From Dehalococcoidia bacterium (GTDB taxonomy: Bacteria > Chloroflexota > Dehalococcoidia > Lucifugimonadales > Lucifugimonadaceae): a stretch of DNA of 64,000 nt. Positions 26,924-35,447 of the stretch are shown here, piece after piece (position 1 is the stretch's first letter; every line of letters starts with the position of its first letter). Location: positions 124,001 through 188,000 of the forward strand of contig JANQQP010000019.1 in NCBI GenBank assembly GCA_028285005.1, in the 5' to 3' direction. The notes beneath the pieces are model-generated. The model was not told where the DNA came from. It was given only the letters and a program-made list of their open reading frames with translations, and did no database searches. The position numbers and the translations under genes are program-made.

Positions 26924-27316
26924 CTACTTGAGCGCAAGAGTCACGTGACGGTGCAGGCGAATGATGTCCAGGATCTCATCGAATAGCGTAGGGCCAACAC
27001 CTCTTCTTGCATTCTCCAGTCGCCTCTTGATGGACGGAACGTTGCTCGGGTGGCAAGTCGCAAGCATCTTCGACAGGTGGCGCGCTGTTTCCTGATACCC
27101 GAGAACCTGGCGGGAGACGACTGATTCGATCCACACGAGTTCGAATGGTTCGTCGTAGTCGAGATGCCCGAATCCGCCACGCAATACATCGTCGAACGCG
27201 TCGAGATTTCGGCCGAAGAAATCCGGTAGCCGAAACGCCTCGACTACAGCGTCATAGAACTGGTCGAGATTCTCGAACTTCCGCCCATCGATCTCAACTT
27301 TGATCGGACTCTTCAT
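26924..27316 (-). CDS. Barstar-family protein without a visible RNase partner
   Basis: A 130-residue protein with the barstar fold (ribonuclease inhibitor). The diagnostic stretch is IDGRKFENLDQFYDAV, then LPDFFGRNLDAFDDVL at about residues 31-46; barstars use the aspartates of this helix to plug the barnase active site. The C-terminal 40 residues are longer than in Bacillus barstar. No barnase, EndoU or colicin-type RNase lies within the window, and the nearest gene on the same strand is radC, 29 bases upstream, so it may share the radC transcript. It could be a housekeeping or orphan immunity protein. Confidence 0.82.
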   Translation of the reverse strand: MKSPIKVEIDGRKFENLDQFYDAVVEAFRLPDFFGRNLDAFDDVLRGGFGHLDYDEPFELVWIESVVSRQVLGYQETARHLSKMLATCHPSNVPSIKRRLENARRGVGPTLFDEILDIIRLHRHVTLALK

Positions 27317-27344
27317 TGCGTCGCGAGAATACTTGACGTGAAAG

Positions 27345-28079
27345 CTAGAACCCCAGCTTCTTTTCTCGCATGCTGACGTACTTACCTTGCCCGATCACCA
27401 CGTGATCAACTAACTCGACATCCAGTAGTCGACCTGCCTCCACTAGCTGACCTGTAAGCCGCACGTCTTCGGGGCTCGGTGTCGGGTCGCCAGAGGGATG
27501 GTTGTGTACAACCATGATGGCCGGCAGATTGCGTCGAACGGCGGCCGTGAACACCTCAGCCGGCCTGACAAGAGCGGCGTTGACACTGCCGATGTACAAC
27601 TCCTCAGTCCCAACGACCTGGTTTTTGGTGTTCAGCATCACGACCCGCATGTGCTCGCGGTCGAAAGCTGACATCTCGGGCATGTAAAGAGCGGCTATGT
27701 CGGCCGGAGAGCCGATTCGTGGAGCGCTGTTGGGCTCAAGCGCCGATACGCGTCGTCCGAGCTCGATACCGGCAAGTAGCTGGCATGCCTTGGCATCGGA
27801 GATGCCCTTGAGGTCGCATAGGTCCTCGTATGCTGCGCGTGACAGACCCTGCAGACCTCCGACGACCGACAGTAGTCGAGAAGACATCGAGACGACGTTC
27901 TCGCCTTCTAGACCTGTGCGAAGCAGAATCGCCATCAGCTCCGATGTCGACAGGTTCGCGGCACCACGGTTACGCAGGCGTTCGCGGGGTCTTTCCTCGG
28001 TAGGAAAATCGCGAATTGCCGGACCCGTCGGTCCGGTCGAGTAGGTTACATTGGCGGACGCTGAGACCACGGCTCTCAT
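27345..28079 (-). CDS. radC: RadC/JAB1-MPN family DNA repair-like protein
   Basis: A 244-residue RadC. Residues 20-95 form the helix-hairpin-helix part (RDFPTEERPRERLRNRGA, then LKGISDAKACQLLAGIELGRR); residues 120-240 form the JAB1/MPN zinc domain with VVHNHPSGDPTPSPED at about 189-204, the H-x-H-x-S-x-x-D metal site. Length and motifs are standard. The true biochemical role of RadC is not settled; links to recombination at stalled forks and to natural transformation have been proposed. A barstar gene follows it closely. Confidence 0.95.
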   Translation of the reverse strand: MRAVVSASANVTYSTGPTGPAIRDFPTEERPRERLRNRGAANLSTSELMAILLRTGLEGENVVSMSSRLLSVVGGLQGLSRAAYEDLCDLKGISDAKACQLLAGIELGRRVSALEPNSAPRIGSPADIAALYMPEMSAFDREHMRVVMLNTKNQVVGTEELYIGSVNAALVRPAEVFTAAVRRNLPAIMVVHNHPSGDPTPSPEDVRLTGQLVEAGRLLDVELVDHVVIGQGKYVSMREKKLGF

Positions 28080-28169
28080 CCTGAGACTGTTTCGGTAAAA
28101 GAGAGCCTACAGGCACCAGAGACTCAACCCGAATCCCGATGTCACACCCGGCGGTTTCGTCTTAAGAAC

Positions 28170-29156
28170 CTATGAGGCCGACTGAGCAGCCTGCAACATT
28201 GCCCGTGCGTATCCGGTCGTGTACGCGAATCCGGAGTATCTGGTCGAAGAAATACCGGCGAACGGATGGTCCCGGTCTGCGTCGATCAGCGGTGGGTGTT
28301 CCGGGTAGATAAGGCGCGGGTACTTCTGTCGCACCAGCTCTCTCATGACCGCGGCCATGTCTACCTCTCCCTCATCCAGGTAGACCTCGGTGTACTTCTG
28401 GCCCGGAATCTCCGTCACCACGTTGCGGTAGTGCATGTGGTTGATCTGATCGCGCTCTCCGAAGTAACGGCACACCTCGACCGGGTCTCCGCCCAGCTCA
28501 CGAGTTACTCCGCAATCGAAAGTGATTCCGTTGTGCGGGCTCGGAACGATGTCAACGAGCTTCTTCCAGCCCTCGATGCTCCCCATGATCTGCTCAGAGC
28601 CTCGACTGATCGGCGCCGGCGGATCGTTCGGGTGCAAGGCCAGCCTCACTCCAGCTTCCTCAGCCACCGGCACGACTGCCTTCAGGAAGTAGGTCACGTT
28701 CTCCCACATCTCGTCCATTGTGTGGGCACCTTCTTCCGGCAGTGGAGGCAGGTCCTTCACGCGTTCATAGTCGAAAGCTGTGTAGCCTGACCCGCCGCGC
28801 CCTTCAGCCTCGTAATATCCCTCCACGATTCTGTGGGCGTAGAAGTTGTACTCCATGACAGGAAGTCCGAGCTTCCCAGCGACCTTGATCGTCTGAATCA
28901 CCTTCTCGATGTCTTCATCACGACCCGGCCGGTTGTAGATGGCGTTCGGAAAACCAGCGAACATCTGGTTGAACAGCGTCAGGCCGTGAGTAGCCAGGCG
29001 GTCCATCTTCGCCCGGAGCCCTTCTTCCGTCCACGGCAGGTCTCCGTCGGACATGCAGACATACGTCACGCCGAGTTGCCGAATGCGGCGCATCGTGGCG
29101 TCTTCCAGGTTGTCCAGGAAGAGAGTGATCTTCGGGCCGTCGGGTGTGTCAGTCAT
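28170..29156 (-). CDS. Mannonate dehydratase-like TIM-barrel protein
   Basis: About 328 residues of a xylose-isomerase-like TIM barrel of the UxuA type, which dehydrates D-mannonate to 2-keto-3-deoxygluconate. Supporting segments are VRLALHPNDPPAPISRG, NGITFDCGVTRELG and INHMHYRNV, which hold the metal-binding His, Asp and Cys region of the family, and LIYPEHPP at the end. The ATG at 29156 is chosen because GGAG precedes it by six bases; a TTG 12 bases upstream would overlap that site. Genuine UxuA is near 350-390 residues, so this is a shorter member, and a related sugar-acid dehydratase or isomerase is possible. Confidence 0.82.
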   Translation of the reverse strand: MTDTPDGPKITLFLDNLEDATMRRIRQLGVTYVCMSDGDLPWTEEGLRAKMDRLATHGLTLFNQMFAGFPNAIYNRPGRDEDIEKVIQTIKVAGKLGLPVMEYNFYAHRIVEGYYEAEGRGGSGYTAFDYERVKDLPPLPEEGAHTMDEMWENVTYFLKAVVPVAEEAGVRLALHPNDPPAPISRGSEQIMGSIEGWKKLVDIVPSPHNGITFDCGVTRELGGDPVEVCRYFGERDQINHMHYRNVVTEIPGQKYTEVYLDEGEVDMAAVMRELVRQKYPRLIYPEHPPLIDADRDHPFAGISSTRYSGFAYTTGYARAMLQAAQSAS

Positions 29157-29224
29157 ATTCGGCTCCAATTGGTGCGTGAGTCTGTCGCAGAGCAGACATT
29201 ACACCTAATCAGAGTTGACAGGGT

Positions 29225-29539
29225 TCAAGAACACTCGACCGCCTCGTCGTTCTCAGCAAGCGACAGGAGCATTCGATACGGGTATATGCCGGTTTCGTGC
29301 CCATCAGACCAGAGAAACTGCAGTGCGTACTTTCCGACGGTTATGAAATCGACCACGATGATATCTTCAGGCACCGTGGCTACATTGAGCAATTTCCTGC
29401 CGGTCATCTCTTCTATGCAAGAGGCGCACGCGCACTGCAGCCGAAGGTATCGATACGGATACAGACAGGTGCGGTCGTCAGACCACTTGATCTGCATTCC
29501 TTCGCCGGTTCGCTGAACGTCAGTCGGCGTCACTTCCAC
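29225..29539 (-). CDS. DUF971 (gamma-butyrobetaine hydroxylase N-terminal-like) protein
   Basis: A 104-residue single-domain DUF971 protein: IKWSDDRTCLYPYRYLR, QCACASCIEEMTG (two of the cysteines resembling a zinc or Fe-S site), then VGKYALQFLWSDGHETGIYP, the strongest family signature. DUF971 also occurs at the N-terminus of eukaryotic butyrobetaine hydroxylases and next to Fe-S carrier genes in bacteria. The exact role is unknown. It starts at GTG (29539), 68 bases upstream of the UxuA-like gene on the same strand, and may be co-transcribed with it. Confidence 0.88.
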   Translation of the reverse strand: MEVTPTDVQRTGEGMQIKWSDDRTCLYPYRYLRLQCACASCIEEMTGRKLLNVATVPEDIIVVDFITVGKYALQFLWSDGHETGIYPYRMLLSLAENDEAVECS

Positions 29540-29715
29540 GGTGTCTGTTCCTGGCTTCTGGTCTAATTTCGGTCAACTACGGCCCAGTCAATAAGTGTGC
29601 CAGCAAAGCTGCCGTTTCGGGCGCGTGGCAATCCCGGTCATTGTCGGATACTCTTTCGCCGGATCAACGGTCACAGAACGGCGGCATTGATAGCCGCCGT
29701 TTCCAGGAGCAAGTC

Positions 29716-30786
29716 ATGGCGGAAGATACGATTCGAGTCGGGTTCGTCGGAGCAGGCGCAAATACCGGGCTTCGCCATATACCCGGACTGCGAGCGCAGG
29801 CAGGCGTTGAGTTGGCGGGCGTGGCCAACCGATCTCTGGCTTCCAGCCAGCGCGTTTGCGATGAGTATGAGATTGAGAAGGCCTATGACGACTGGGTCGA
29901 CTTGATCGACGATGACGACATCGACGCGGTCTGCATCGGGACATGGCCGTATATGCACAGGACGCTGACTCTCGCGGCCCTGGACGCGGGCAAACACGTT
30001 CTGTGCGAAGCCCGAATGGCGATGGACGCGTCTGAGGCGCATGAGATGCTGGACGCGTCGAAAGCAAATCCTGATCTCGTCACACAGATTGTCCCGCCGC
30101 CGCACATGATGCCGGCAGAGGCGCACCTGATCGACCTCATCACCGATGGCTACATCGGTGAAGTGCTCCACGTGAACATCAGGGCTTTCAACGAGATGAA
30201 CTGGCCTGACAGCAGCAGCCCAGTCCACTGGCGGCACGACCGCGATCTGTCCGGCAACAATGTAATGACCATGGGTATCTGGTACGAGAACCTGATGCGG
30301 CTGGTTGGCCATGCTTCATCGGTGCAGGCGCAGGGACAGACGATCGTGAAGCACCGCGTGAACGCTGATGGCATCCGGACGGAGATGACGATCCCGGACC
30401 AGCTCGACATCCTCTATTCGCTGGCTGGCGGTGGCACCGTCAACATGTCAGTCGCTACGACCATAGGAACCTTCCAGCCGCCGTTTGACCTGTGGATCTT
30501 CGGCGACCAGGGCACGTTCCACGTTGACACCCCGGACTTCACTCAGCCGGGTTCTCCCCAACTCAGAATCACCAGCGGCAAACGCGGCGACTCGGAGATG
30601 TCTGAGGTGGAGGTGCCGGCGGACAAAGTGGGCGGGTGGCGCGTGGAAGAGGAGTTCATCAACGCCATTCGCGGTGTCGAGCCCATTACGCGCACGAACT
30701 TCACGGACGGCGTCAAGTACATGGAGTTCACAGACGCTGTCCAGGAGGCCTGGCAGTCCGGCTCAAGAGTGAGCCTGCCTCTCTAG
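29716..30786 (+). CDS. Gfo/Idh/MocA family oxidoreductase
   Basis: A 356-residue NAD(P)-dependent sugar or inositol dehydrogenase-like protein. The Rossmann motif is VGFVGAGANTGLRHIPG right after the start; AGKHVLCEARMAMDASEAHEM carries the region of the family's EKP motif, but here reads CEARM, so the usual catalytic Lys-Pro is altered. The C-terminal domain forms the substrate sheet. The ATG at 29716 follows AGGAG at about 29705-29709; a start at 29641 is possible but adds 25 unlike residues. Substrate unknown; the modified EKP suggests it may not be a standard dehydrogenase. Confidence 0.88.
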   Translation: MAEDTIRVGFVGAGANTGLRHIPGLRAQAGVELAGVANRSLASSQRVCDEYEIEKAYDDWVDLIDDDDIDAVCIGTWPYMHRTLTLAALDAGKHVLCEARMAMDASEAHEMLDASKANPDLVTQIVPPPHMMPAEAHLIDLITDGYIGEVLHVNIRAFNEMNWPDSSSPVHWRHDRDLSGNNVMTMGIWYENLMRLVGHASSVQAQGQTIVKHRVNADGIRTEMTIPDQLDILYSLAGGGTVNMSVATTIGTFQPPFDLWIFGDQGTFHVDTPDFTQPGSPQLRITSGKRGDSEMSEVEVPADKVGGWRVEEEFINAIRGVEPITRTNFTDGVKYMEFTDAVQEAWQSGSRVSLPL

Positions 30787-30804
30787 AAAACGCTTTTAGT
30801 TAGA

Positions 30805-30898
30805 TGCCCGGTCCGGCTCATATTCCGGACCGGGCACAAAGTACGGGGGAACTGGCGGCGGCAACCCCGGGGCCATGGGACGGTCGCCAGCCAGTTCC
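30805..30898. terminator. Two strong hairpins between convergent genes
   Basis: TGCCCGGTCCGG (30805-30816) pairs perfectly with CCGGACCGGGCA (30825-30836) around eight bases. A second arm pair GGAACTGGC (30848-30856) and GCCAGTTCC (30890-30898) encloses a GC-rich 33-base interior containing CCCCGGGG. The first is probably a bidirectional terminator for the convergent oxidoreductase and VWA genes, although it lacks a T-run; the second has no assigned role. Confidence 0.6.
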
Positions 30899-30929
30899 AT
30901 ACCGTCAGGCTATGAATGCGGCGATTGGC

Positions 30930-32981
30930 CTAGTCATTCGATAGAACTCCGAGCTCAATCGCTGTGTTGAGTAACGAGAGCAACTCTCTCTCCTCAGAGG
31001 GTGATTCAAGGTCCGCGACTGCAGCCGCCAGCGTGCTGACCACATGAAGCGGGTCAACCTCGACGAAGAAGGGGCTCCGGCGCAGAATCTCTGCGACCGC
31101 CATCACCGAAGATGTGAACCGGAAGCGGGGAGAAGCTGACTCGAATGGACGATCGACTTCGCTGAAACTGATGTCCCGCTCTTTTTCGAAGGCCGCCCCG
31201 GTTTCCGGATCCAGCCAACGAAGCCGCACAACTCCCAGATCGTCGGCTGCTCCATCCTTTAGCTTCAACTCGTACATCGCCGTGACCGTATGCCCGGCGC
31301 CGATCTCTCCAGCGTCGATCGAGTCGTCACGGAACTGTTCGGTCTCCAGCGAGCGATTCTCGTAGCCGACCAGTCGATACGACTCAACGGCCGCTTCATC
31401 GAACTCCAGCTGCACTTTGGCGTCCCGCGCCACGATCTCAAGCAGACCCGTGATATCAGTACCCAGGACTTTGCGGGCTTCTGCGGCGGTATCGATGTAG
31501 GCGTAGCTTCCGTCCCCGCGGTTGGCCAGTTGCTCAAGCAACACATCGTTGAAGTTGCCGAGCCCGACACCGACGGTAGACAGGAAGATGCCGTCACGGG
31601 CGAACTCGCTAATGTCGTCGAGCAAGCCGCCTGGCTCGGTTGTGCCGACATTGGCCACACCGTCGGAGAGCAGGATTACGTGATTGCTCTTGTCGTCGGC
31701 GAAGTTTTCCTCTGCAAGTGTGAAGCCAAGTCTCAGACCGGCCTGAGCGTTCGTGCTCCCATCCGGGTGCAACCTGGAAACCACGGAGCGCGCCTCATTC
31801 AGGTCACCCGTCGGCCTCAACTGAGTCATCGCTTGAGTGCTGTAGGTCACGACGCCGACGGTGTCGCCCTCTCTCAGGCTGTCCAGCAGCGTGAAGATTC
31901 CCTGTTGCACAAGGCTAATTCGATTGCCCTGGCTCATGGATCCTGAAGTATCGATCACCAGCACGATGTTTGCTGATCTCCGCTCGAACGGATCGACGTC
32001 TATGGCGCTCACACCGACACGCAGTAGATAGGTGCCATCGTCGGAGTACGGCGAGAGCGCTCCCTCGATGTGACCATCGAGTGCGTCGATAGCCGGCGGG
32101 TAATCCTGGTCGAAGTAGTTGATGTACTCCTCGACCCTTACCGATGCAGGTGGCGGAATACGCCCTGAGTCCAGGTAGCCGCGACCCACTGTGTAGGACG
32201 CCGTATCGACATCCATTGAAAAGGTCGAGATCGGTTCGGCAGATACATCAACAAACGGGTTGACGCCATAGTTTTGGAAGAAGGTCAGGTCGAGTGGAAT
32301 CTCCGCGTCCTGAAGATCGCTCCAGTCCCCGTTCATCAATCGAACGACGATCTCTTCTTGCTGGTCGGGAGTGATCCCGTAACCGCTTGAGGACACAGCG
32401 AGGGTCACGATCTCCTGAGCCTGCTCTCGGGTGATCTGCGATGGGAGCTGCGACCCGCCAGGTCCGATAATGGGCAGGACATCGCCGATGGCTGCGACGG
32501 TGGTCCGAGAATCCAATACCGCTACGGGCGGAATCGGCAGAAGACCACCGGCTGACGCAGGTGCGGCCGTGGCTGTCGCTGCGAAAACAGGTGGAGCGAC
32601 AGTTGTTGCCGAAGTAGTGGCAGTCGGCCTCGCGGTCTGGGCAGACGGCTGATCGGTTTCAATGCCCCGCCACTGTTCCTGTCCAATAGTAGACTCACTC
32701 TGCGAGGCAAACCGGTCGTCACTCGTGGTTTCTGACAGGGCGACATAAATCACCGCCACCACTGCGAAGAGGCCAAGAACGGCAGCAGTTGCCGCGATGC
32801 GCATCGTGAGCCGGCGCACTGCCCACCTGAAGCCAAACAGCCTTTGCCAGGCAGGAGCCACATCCTGCGGGCCGAGTCGCGGCTCCAGCTCCTCCCAGAG
32901 ATCGGGTGGCGCTTTCAGGTCATTGCGCTGGTCACTGAACCAGCGGCTCATTTCGCTTTCTAAAGATCGGTCAGGAGCCAC
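30930..32981 (-). CDS. Membrane-anchored von Willebrand factor A protein (YfbK-like)
   Basis: A 683-residue protein. Residues 1-55 are cytoplasmic and resemble short anti-sigma segments; one membrane helix lies at about 60-83 (AATAAVLGLFAVVAVIYVA); a Ser/Thr/Pro linker follows. The rest is exported: the YfbK-type N-terminal domain (STFSMDVDTASYTVGRGYL), a VWA domain with MIDAS residues VLVIDTSGSMSQ near the centre, and a C-terminal DUF3520-like domain ending in ADLESPSEERELLSLLNTA. It begins with GTG four bases after the ECF sigma stop, so the two are translationally coupled. The layout suggests the cytoplasmic tail binds the sigma factor and the outer VWA domain senses or adheres; that is inference. 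Confidence 0.88.
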   Translation of the reverse strand: MAPDRSLESEMSRWFSDQRNDLKAPPDLWEELEPRLGPQDVAPAWQRLFGFRWAVRRLTMRIAATAAVLGLFAVVAVIYVALSETTSDDRFASQSESTIGQEQWRGIETDQPSAQTARPTATTSATTVAPPVFAATATAAPASAGGLLPIPPVAVLDSRTTVAAIGDVLPIIGPGGSQLPSQITREQAQEIVTLAVSSSGYGITPDQQEEIVVRLMNGDWSDLQDAEIPLDLTFFQNYGVNPFVDVSAEPISTFSMDVDTASYTVGRGYLDSGRIPPPASVRVEEYINYFDQDYPPAIDALDGHIEGALSPYSDDGTYLLRVGVSAIDVDPFERRSANIVLVIDTSGSMSQGNRISLVQQGIFTLLDSLREGDTVGVVTYSTQAMTQLRPTGDLNEARSVVSRLHPDGSTNAQAGLRLGFTLAEENFADDKSNHVILLSDGVANVGTTEPGGLLDDISEFARDGIFLSTVGVGLGNFNDVLLEQLANRGDGSYAYIDTAAEARKVLGTDITGLLEIVARDAKVQLEFDEAAVESYRLVGYENRSLETEQFRDDSIDAGEIGAGHTVTAMYELKLKDGAADDLGVVRLRWLDPETGAAFEKERDISFSEVDRPFESASPRFRFTSSVMAVAEILRRSPFFVEVDPLHVVSTLAAAVADLESPSEERELLSLLNTAIELGVLSND

Positions 32982-32985
32982 TTCA

Positions 32986-33546
32986 CTACTCCTCTAGCGC
33001 CATGACAAGCGACGGCGCTGTAGCGTCAAAATGGGTTCTCAAACTCGCAAGGCCCCTGTGAATTCGGCTCTTTACCGTCCCTTCGGCCCACTTGAGCGTC
33101 TGCGCTATCTCTTTGATACTCATCTCGGCGAAGTACCTGAGCACAATGGCTTCACGCGTACGGTCGTCCAGTGTGTAGAGCGCAGCCTGAATCTCTTGCT
33201 GCCGCTCTGATTCAAGTACCGCTTCGAGGCCATCAACCGTGGTGGCAGGTCTCGTGGCCGCAGCATCGAGCGGCGATTGAGAGTGCTGTTTTCGTCTTCG
33301 CTGACTCATAACCTGGTTGACCAGTATTCGGACAAGCCAGGCCTTGAGATTTGTGCCGGCTTTGAAGCGCGGGATGCCTTTCCAGGCGAGTAGTAGCGAC
33401 GACTGGACGATGTCCTCTGCTGCCGCGCGATCACGCGTCATCAGAAATGCCGTGCCAAAAAGGGTGTCTCCGTACGTTTCGACTATGTATCGAAAGGCGT
33501 CCCGGTTACCCTGCTGGCACTCGATGACAACATCGGTCTCGTCCAT
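32986..33546 (-). CDS. ECF-type RNA polymerase sigma factor
   Basis: A 186-residue sigma-70 family protein with only regions 2 and 4. Region 2 contains TAFLMTRDRAAAEDIVQSSLLLAW and a following NLKAWLVRILVNQVMSQ; region 4 contains LDDRTREAIVLRYFAEMS and the helix-turn-helix IAQTLKWAEGTVKSRIHRG. The ATG has an excellent GGGAGGG site. An ECF-like promoter is present upstream (33597-33622), suggesting autoregulation, and the downstream VWA gene probably encodes its membrane partner. Confidence 0.94.
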   Translation of the reverse strand: MDETDVVIECQQGNRDAFRYIVETYGDTLFGTAFLMTRDRAAAEDIVQSSLLLAWKGIPRFKAGTNLKAWLVRILVNQVMSQRRRKQHSQSPLDAAATRPATTVDGLEAVLESERQQEIQAALYTLDDRTREAIVLRYFAEMSIKEIAQTLKWAEGTVKSRIHRGLASLRTHFDATAPSLVMALEE

Positions 33547-33596
33547 TCACCACCCTCCCTGACGAAGGTGCTCCGCACTTTGGAGTTGACAGATAA

Positions 33597-33622
33597 AACG
33601 TCATCAGTCTCGAAAATGTTCC
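33597..33622 (-). promoter_or_regulatory. ECF-type promoter upstream of the sigma factor gene
   Basis: On the minus strand GGAAC (33622-33618) and CGTT (33600-33597) are separated by 17 bases, matching the general GGAAC-N16/17-CGTT form recognised by many ECF sigma factors. It lies about 50 bases upstream of the sigma ATG, so the factor probably controls its own gene. Confidence 0.6.
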
Positions 33623-33748
33623 CTGCAGTGGCGTTTGCAGTTGGAATCGAACTTGATTGGCTACTTGATGGAACGACCCAGGGCGCAGGCCGCTGAACGG
33701 GAAAAGCCGATCAATCCGAAGACAATGCGCTTCAGGCCATTCGCTGTC

Positions 33749-35368
33749 TTAGAGCCTGTCATGAGCGAGCGTCACCTCGACATCGACATCCGGCTCGACA
33801 GACTGCGCACCGTAGCTGTTCTTCCATGCGTTGAAGCCGCCTGTAAGGGCGTAGGCGTCCCATCCCATGGCCTTCAGTTCGTGCGCCACACGGGCGCTGG
33901 TGGCTTCATCCTGTCAAGTGCAATAGGCGACGACAGCTCTATCCGGTGTCATTCCTCTCGCCCAGTCCACCACTCGATCTGCTGGGACGCGGATGTCGCC
34001 AGGTAGCCGACCGTTGTCGTGCTCGTAGCTCATGCGAGACCTGACATCCAGGATTATCGGCGGCTCACTTCCCTCGAGCAGTTGATGAAGTTCTGGCACG
34101 CCGATTCGCGGCACGGTCTCATCGTGATCGCCAAAGATGCCGGCTGCGTCCGACTCTCGCTCTTCGTCATGCACGGAGCCGCTGATCCGCTTCGCATACC
34201 AGGTAGTGATTGGAGTGGCGCTGGCACCGTGCAGAACCGTTGAAACCAACACCACAAGACCGACGACTGCGAGAAGGAGTTCGGACTCTTCAAGATCCGC
34301 CTGTACAACCAGTAGGGCGAGCAACAGAGAGTTGAGACCTCTTGGCCCAAACCAGGCAATGAACGCGCGGGCTTCCCAGCTCATCTTTGCCCTTAAGAGG
34401 ACGAGACCGAGCGACAGAGGGCGAATTACGAATATGACAAGTGCTGCCAGGCCGATAGTCGGCCACAGTGGAGCATCGGGGAGCACGCCGGATAAGACGA
34501 TGCCGAAGAGAATGAATGACAGCAGCATCGACATTTCAGAAGTGACTTCGCCGTATTCCAGGAAGCAGTCACACAGCGTTTGATTCAGCAGCACCACTGC
34601 GAGTCCTGCGGCGAAGGCCGCTAAGAATCCATCTCCACCGGCTGCGGTGCCGGCTGCATAGGCTCCAAGCACGATTCCGAGACCATAGATCGACTGAAGC
34701 TCCCTTCGAATCGGAGTCATCTTGTCGATCTGAAACATTGCCCAGGAACCAATTCCACCGATCGCGAACCCGATGGCTGGGCCGACAATCAGTAGGTTGG
34801 TAAGAAAGGTAGACCACTCACCGAACGACCTGCTCGCTGGACCCGCGACAGCGATCAGAATCAGGATTGTCGGCAGAACTACTACGTCATTCATGCCTGC
34901 TTCTATGCGAAGCGCCTGTCGAACTGATCTTGGTATACGCGTGTCGCGGATCACTTCCCGAAGAACGACGGGGTCTGTTGAGGCAAGAATGGCGCCGCCC
35001 ATGAATGCGATCAGCACAGGCAGCCCGATGAGCCAGGTGATTGACCCGGCGCCCAGCAGAATGATGATCACTGTTCCTGGTCCGAGCACAAGCACCGGAA
35101 TCAGCCAGCGCGCTCGTAGTTCTTCGATCTGGAGCTTCACGGCGTCGAGGAACAGGACTAGGGCAAGCGTCAGTGTGGCGACGATCTCCAGGATCTCGTC
35201 ATGCGCGTCCAGCTCGACAAGACCCAATCCGCCTTCACCGATGGAGAGACCAAGGAGGAGAAACAGAAAGGCGAACGACAGTGGCGATCGATCGACGAGT
35301 CCAGAGACGAGTGGTGTCGCCAGCAGCACGATGGCTATGAGGGCGAATCCGGCTACGATCTCGTTCAT
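33749..35368 (-). CDS. Na+/H+ antiporter (CPA1-type) fused to a rhodanese domain with in-frame UGA, candidate selenoprotein
   Basis: Read as one frame of 539 residues with one UGA (codon 485). Residues 1-390 form an antiporter with about eleven membrane helices (opening EIVAGFALIAIVLLATPLVSG split over the first helix; FMGGAILASTDPVVLREVI holds the ion-binding DP-type motif; WFGPRGLNSLLLALLV is another family mark). Residues from about 435 form a rhodanese domain: LLEGSEPPIILDVRSRMSYE, then VVAYCT, UGA, QDEATSARVAHELKAMGWDA, LTGGFNAWKN and a TAA stop at 33749-33751. Homologous rhodanese domains have YCxCP/QxEATSARVA, so UGA replaces the second Cys in the active-site loop. The ATG at 35368 begins the first helix. 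Without readthrough the rhodanese domain would be cut at its active site. Confidence 0.78.
33883..33897 (-). promoter_or_regulatory. Hairpin after the rhodanese UGA, candidate bacterial SECIS
   Basis: GCGCC (33897-33893) pairs with GGCGC (33887-33883) around the loop CGTGT, with 21 bases between the UGA and the loop. G is at the second loop position, which meets the usual bacterial SECIS rule. A competing fold, GCCAC (33904-33900) with GTGGC (33889-33885), is possible. Paired by eye. Confidence 0.5.
33914..33916 (-). other. In-frame UGA in the rhodanese active-site loop (candidate Sec codon)
   Basis: Codons on the minus strand read TAT TGC ACT TGA CAG GAT GAA GCC. The aligned family loop is YCTC followed by an EATSAR helix, so the UGA takes the place of the second Cys, giving a C-T-U motif. 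The downstream frame is intact for 54 more codons to TAA. Confidence 0.7.
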
Positions 35369-35447
35369 GTGACGATTGTACTTGTGCGCGCAACTAGTGG
35401 TTGCCCGAGTTTGGCCGTCCGTTACCCTCGTGGCGTAAGCTGCCAGA

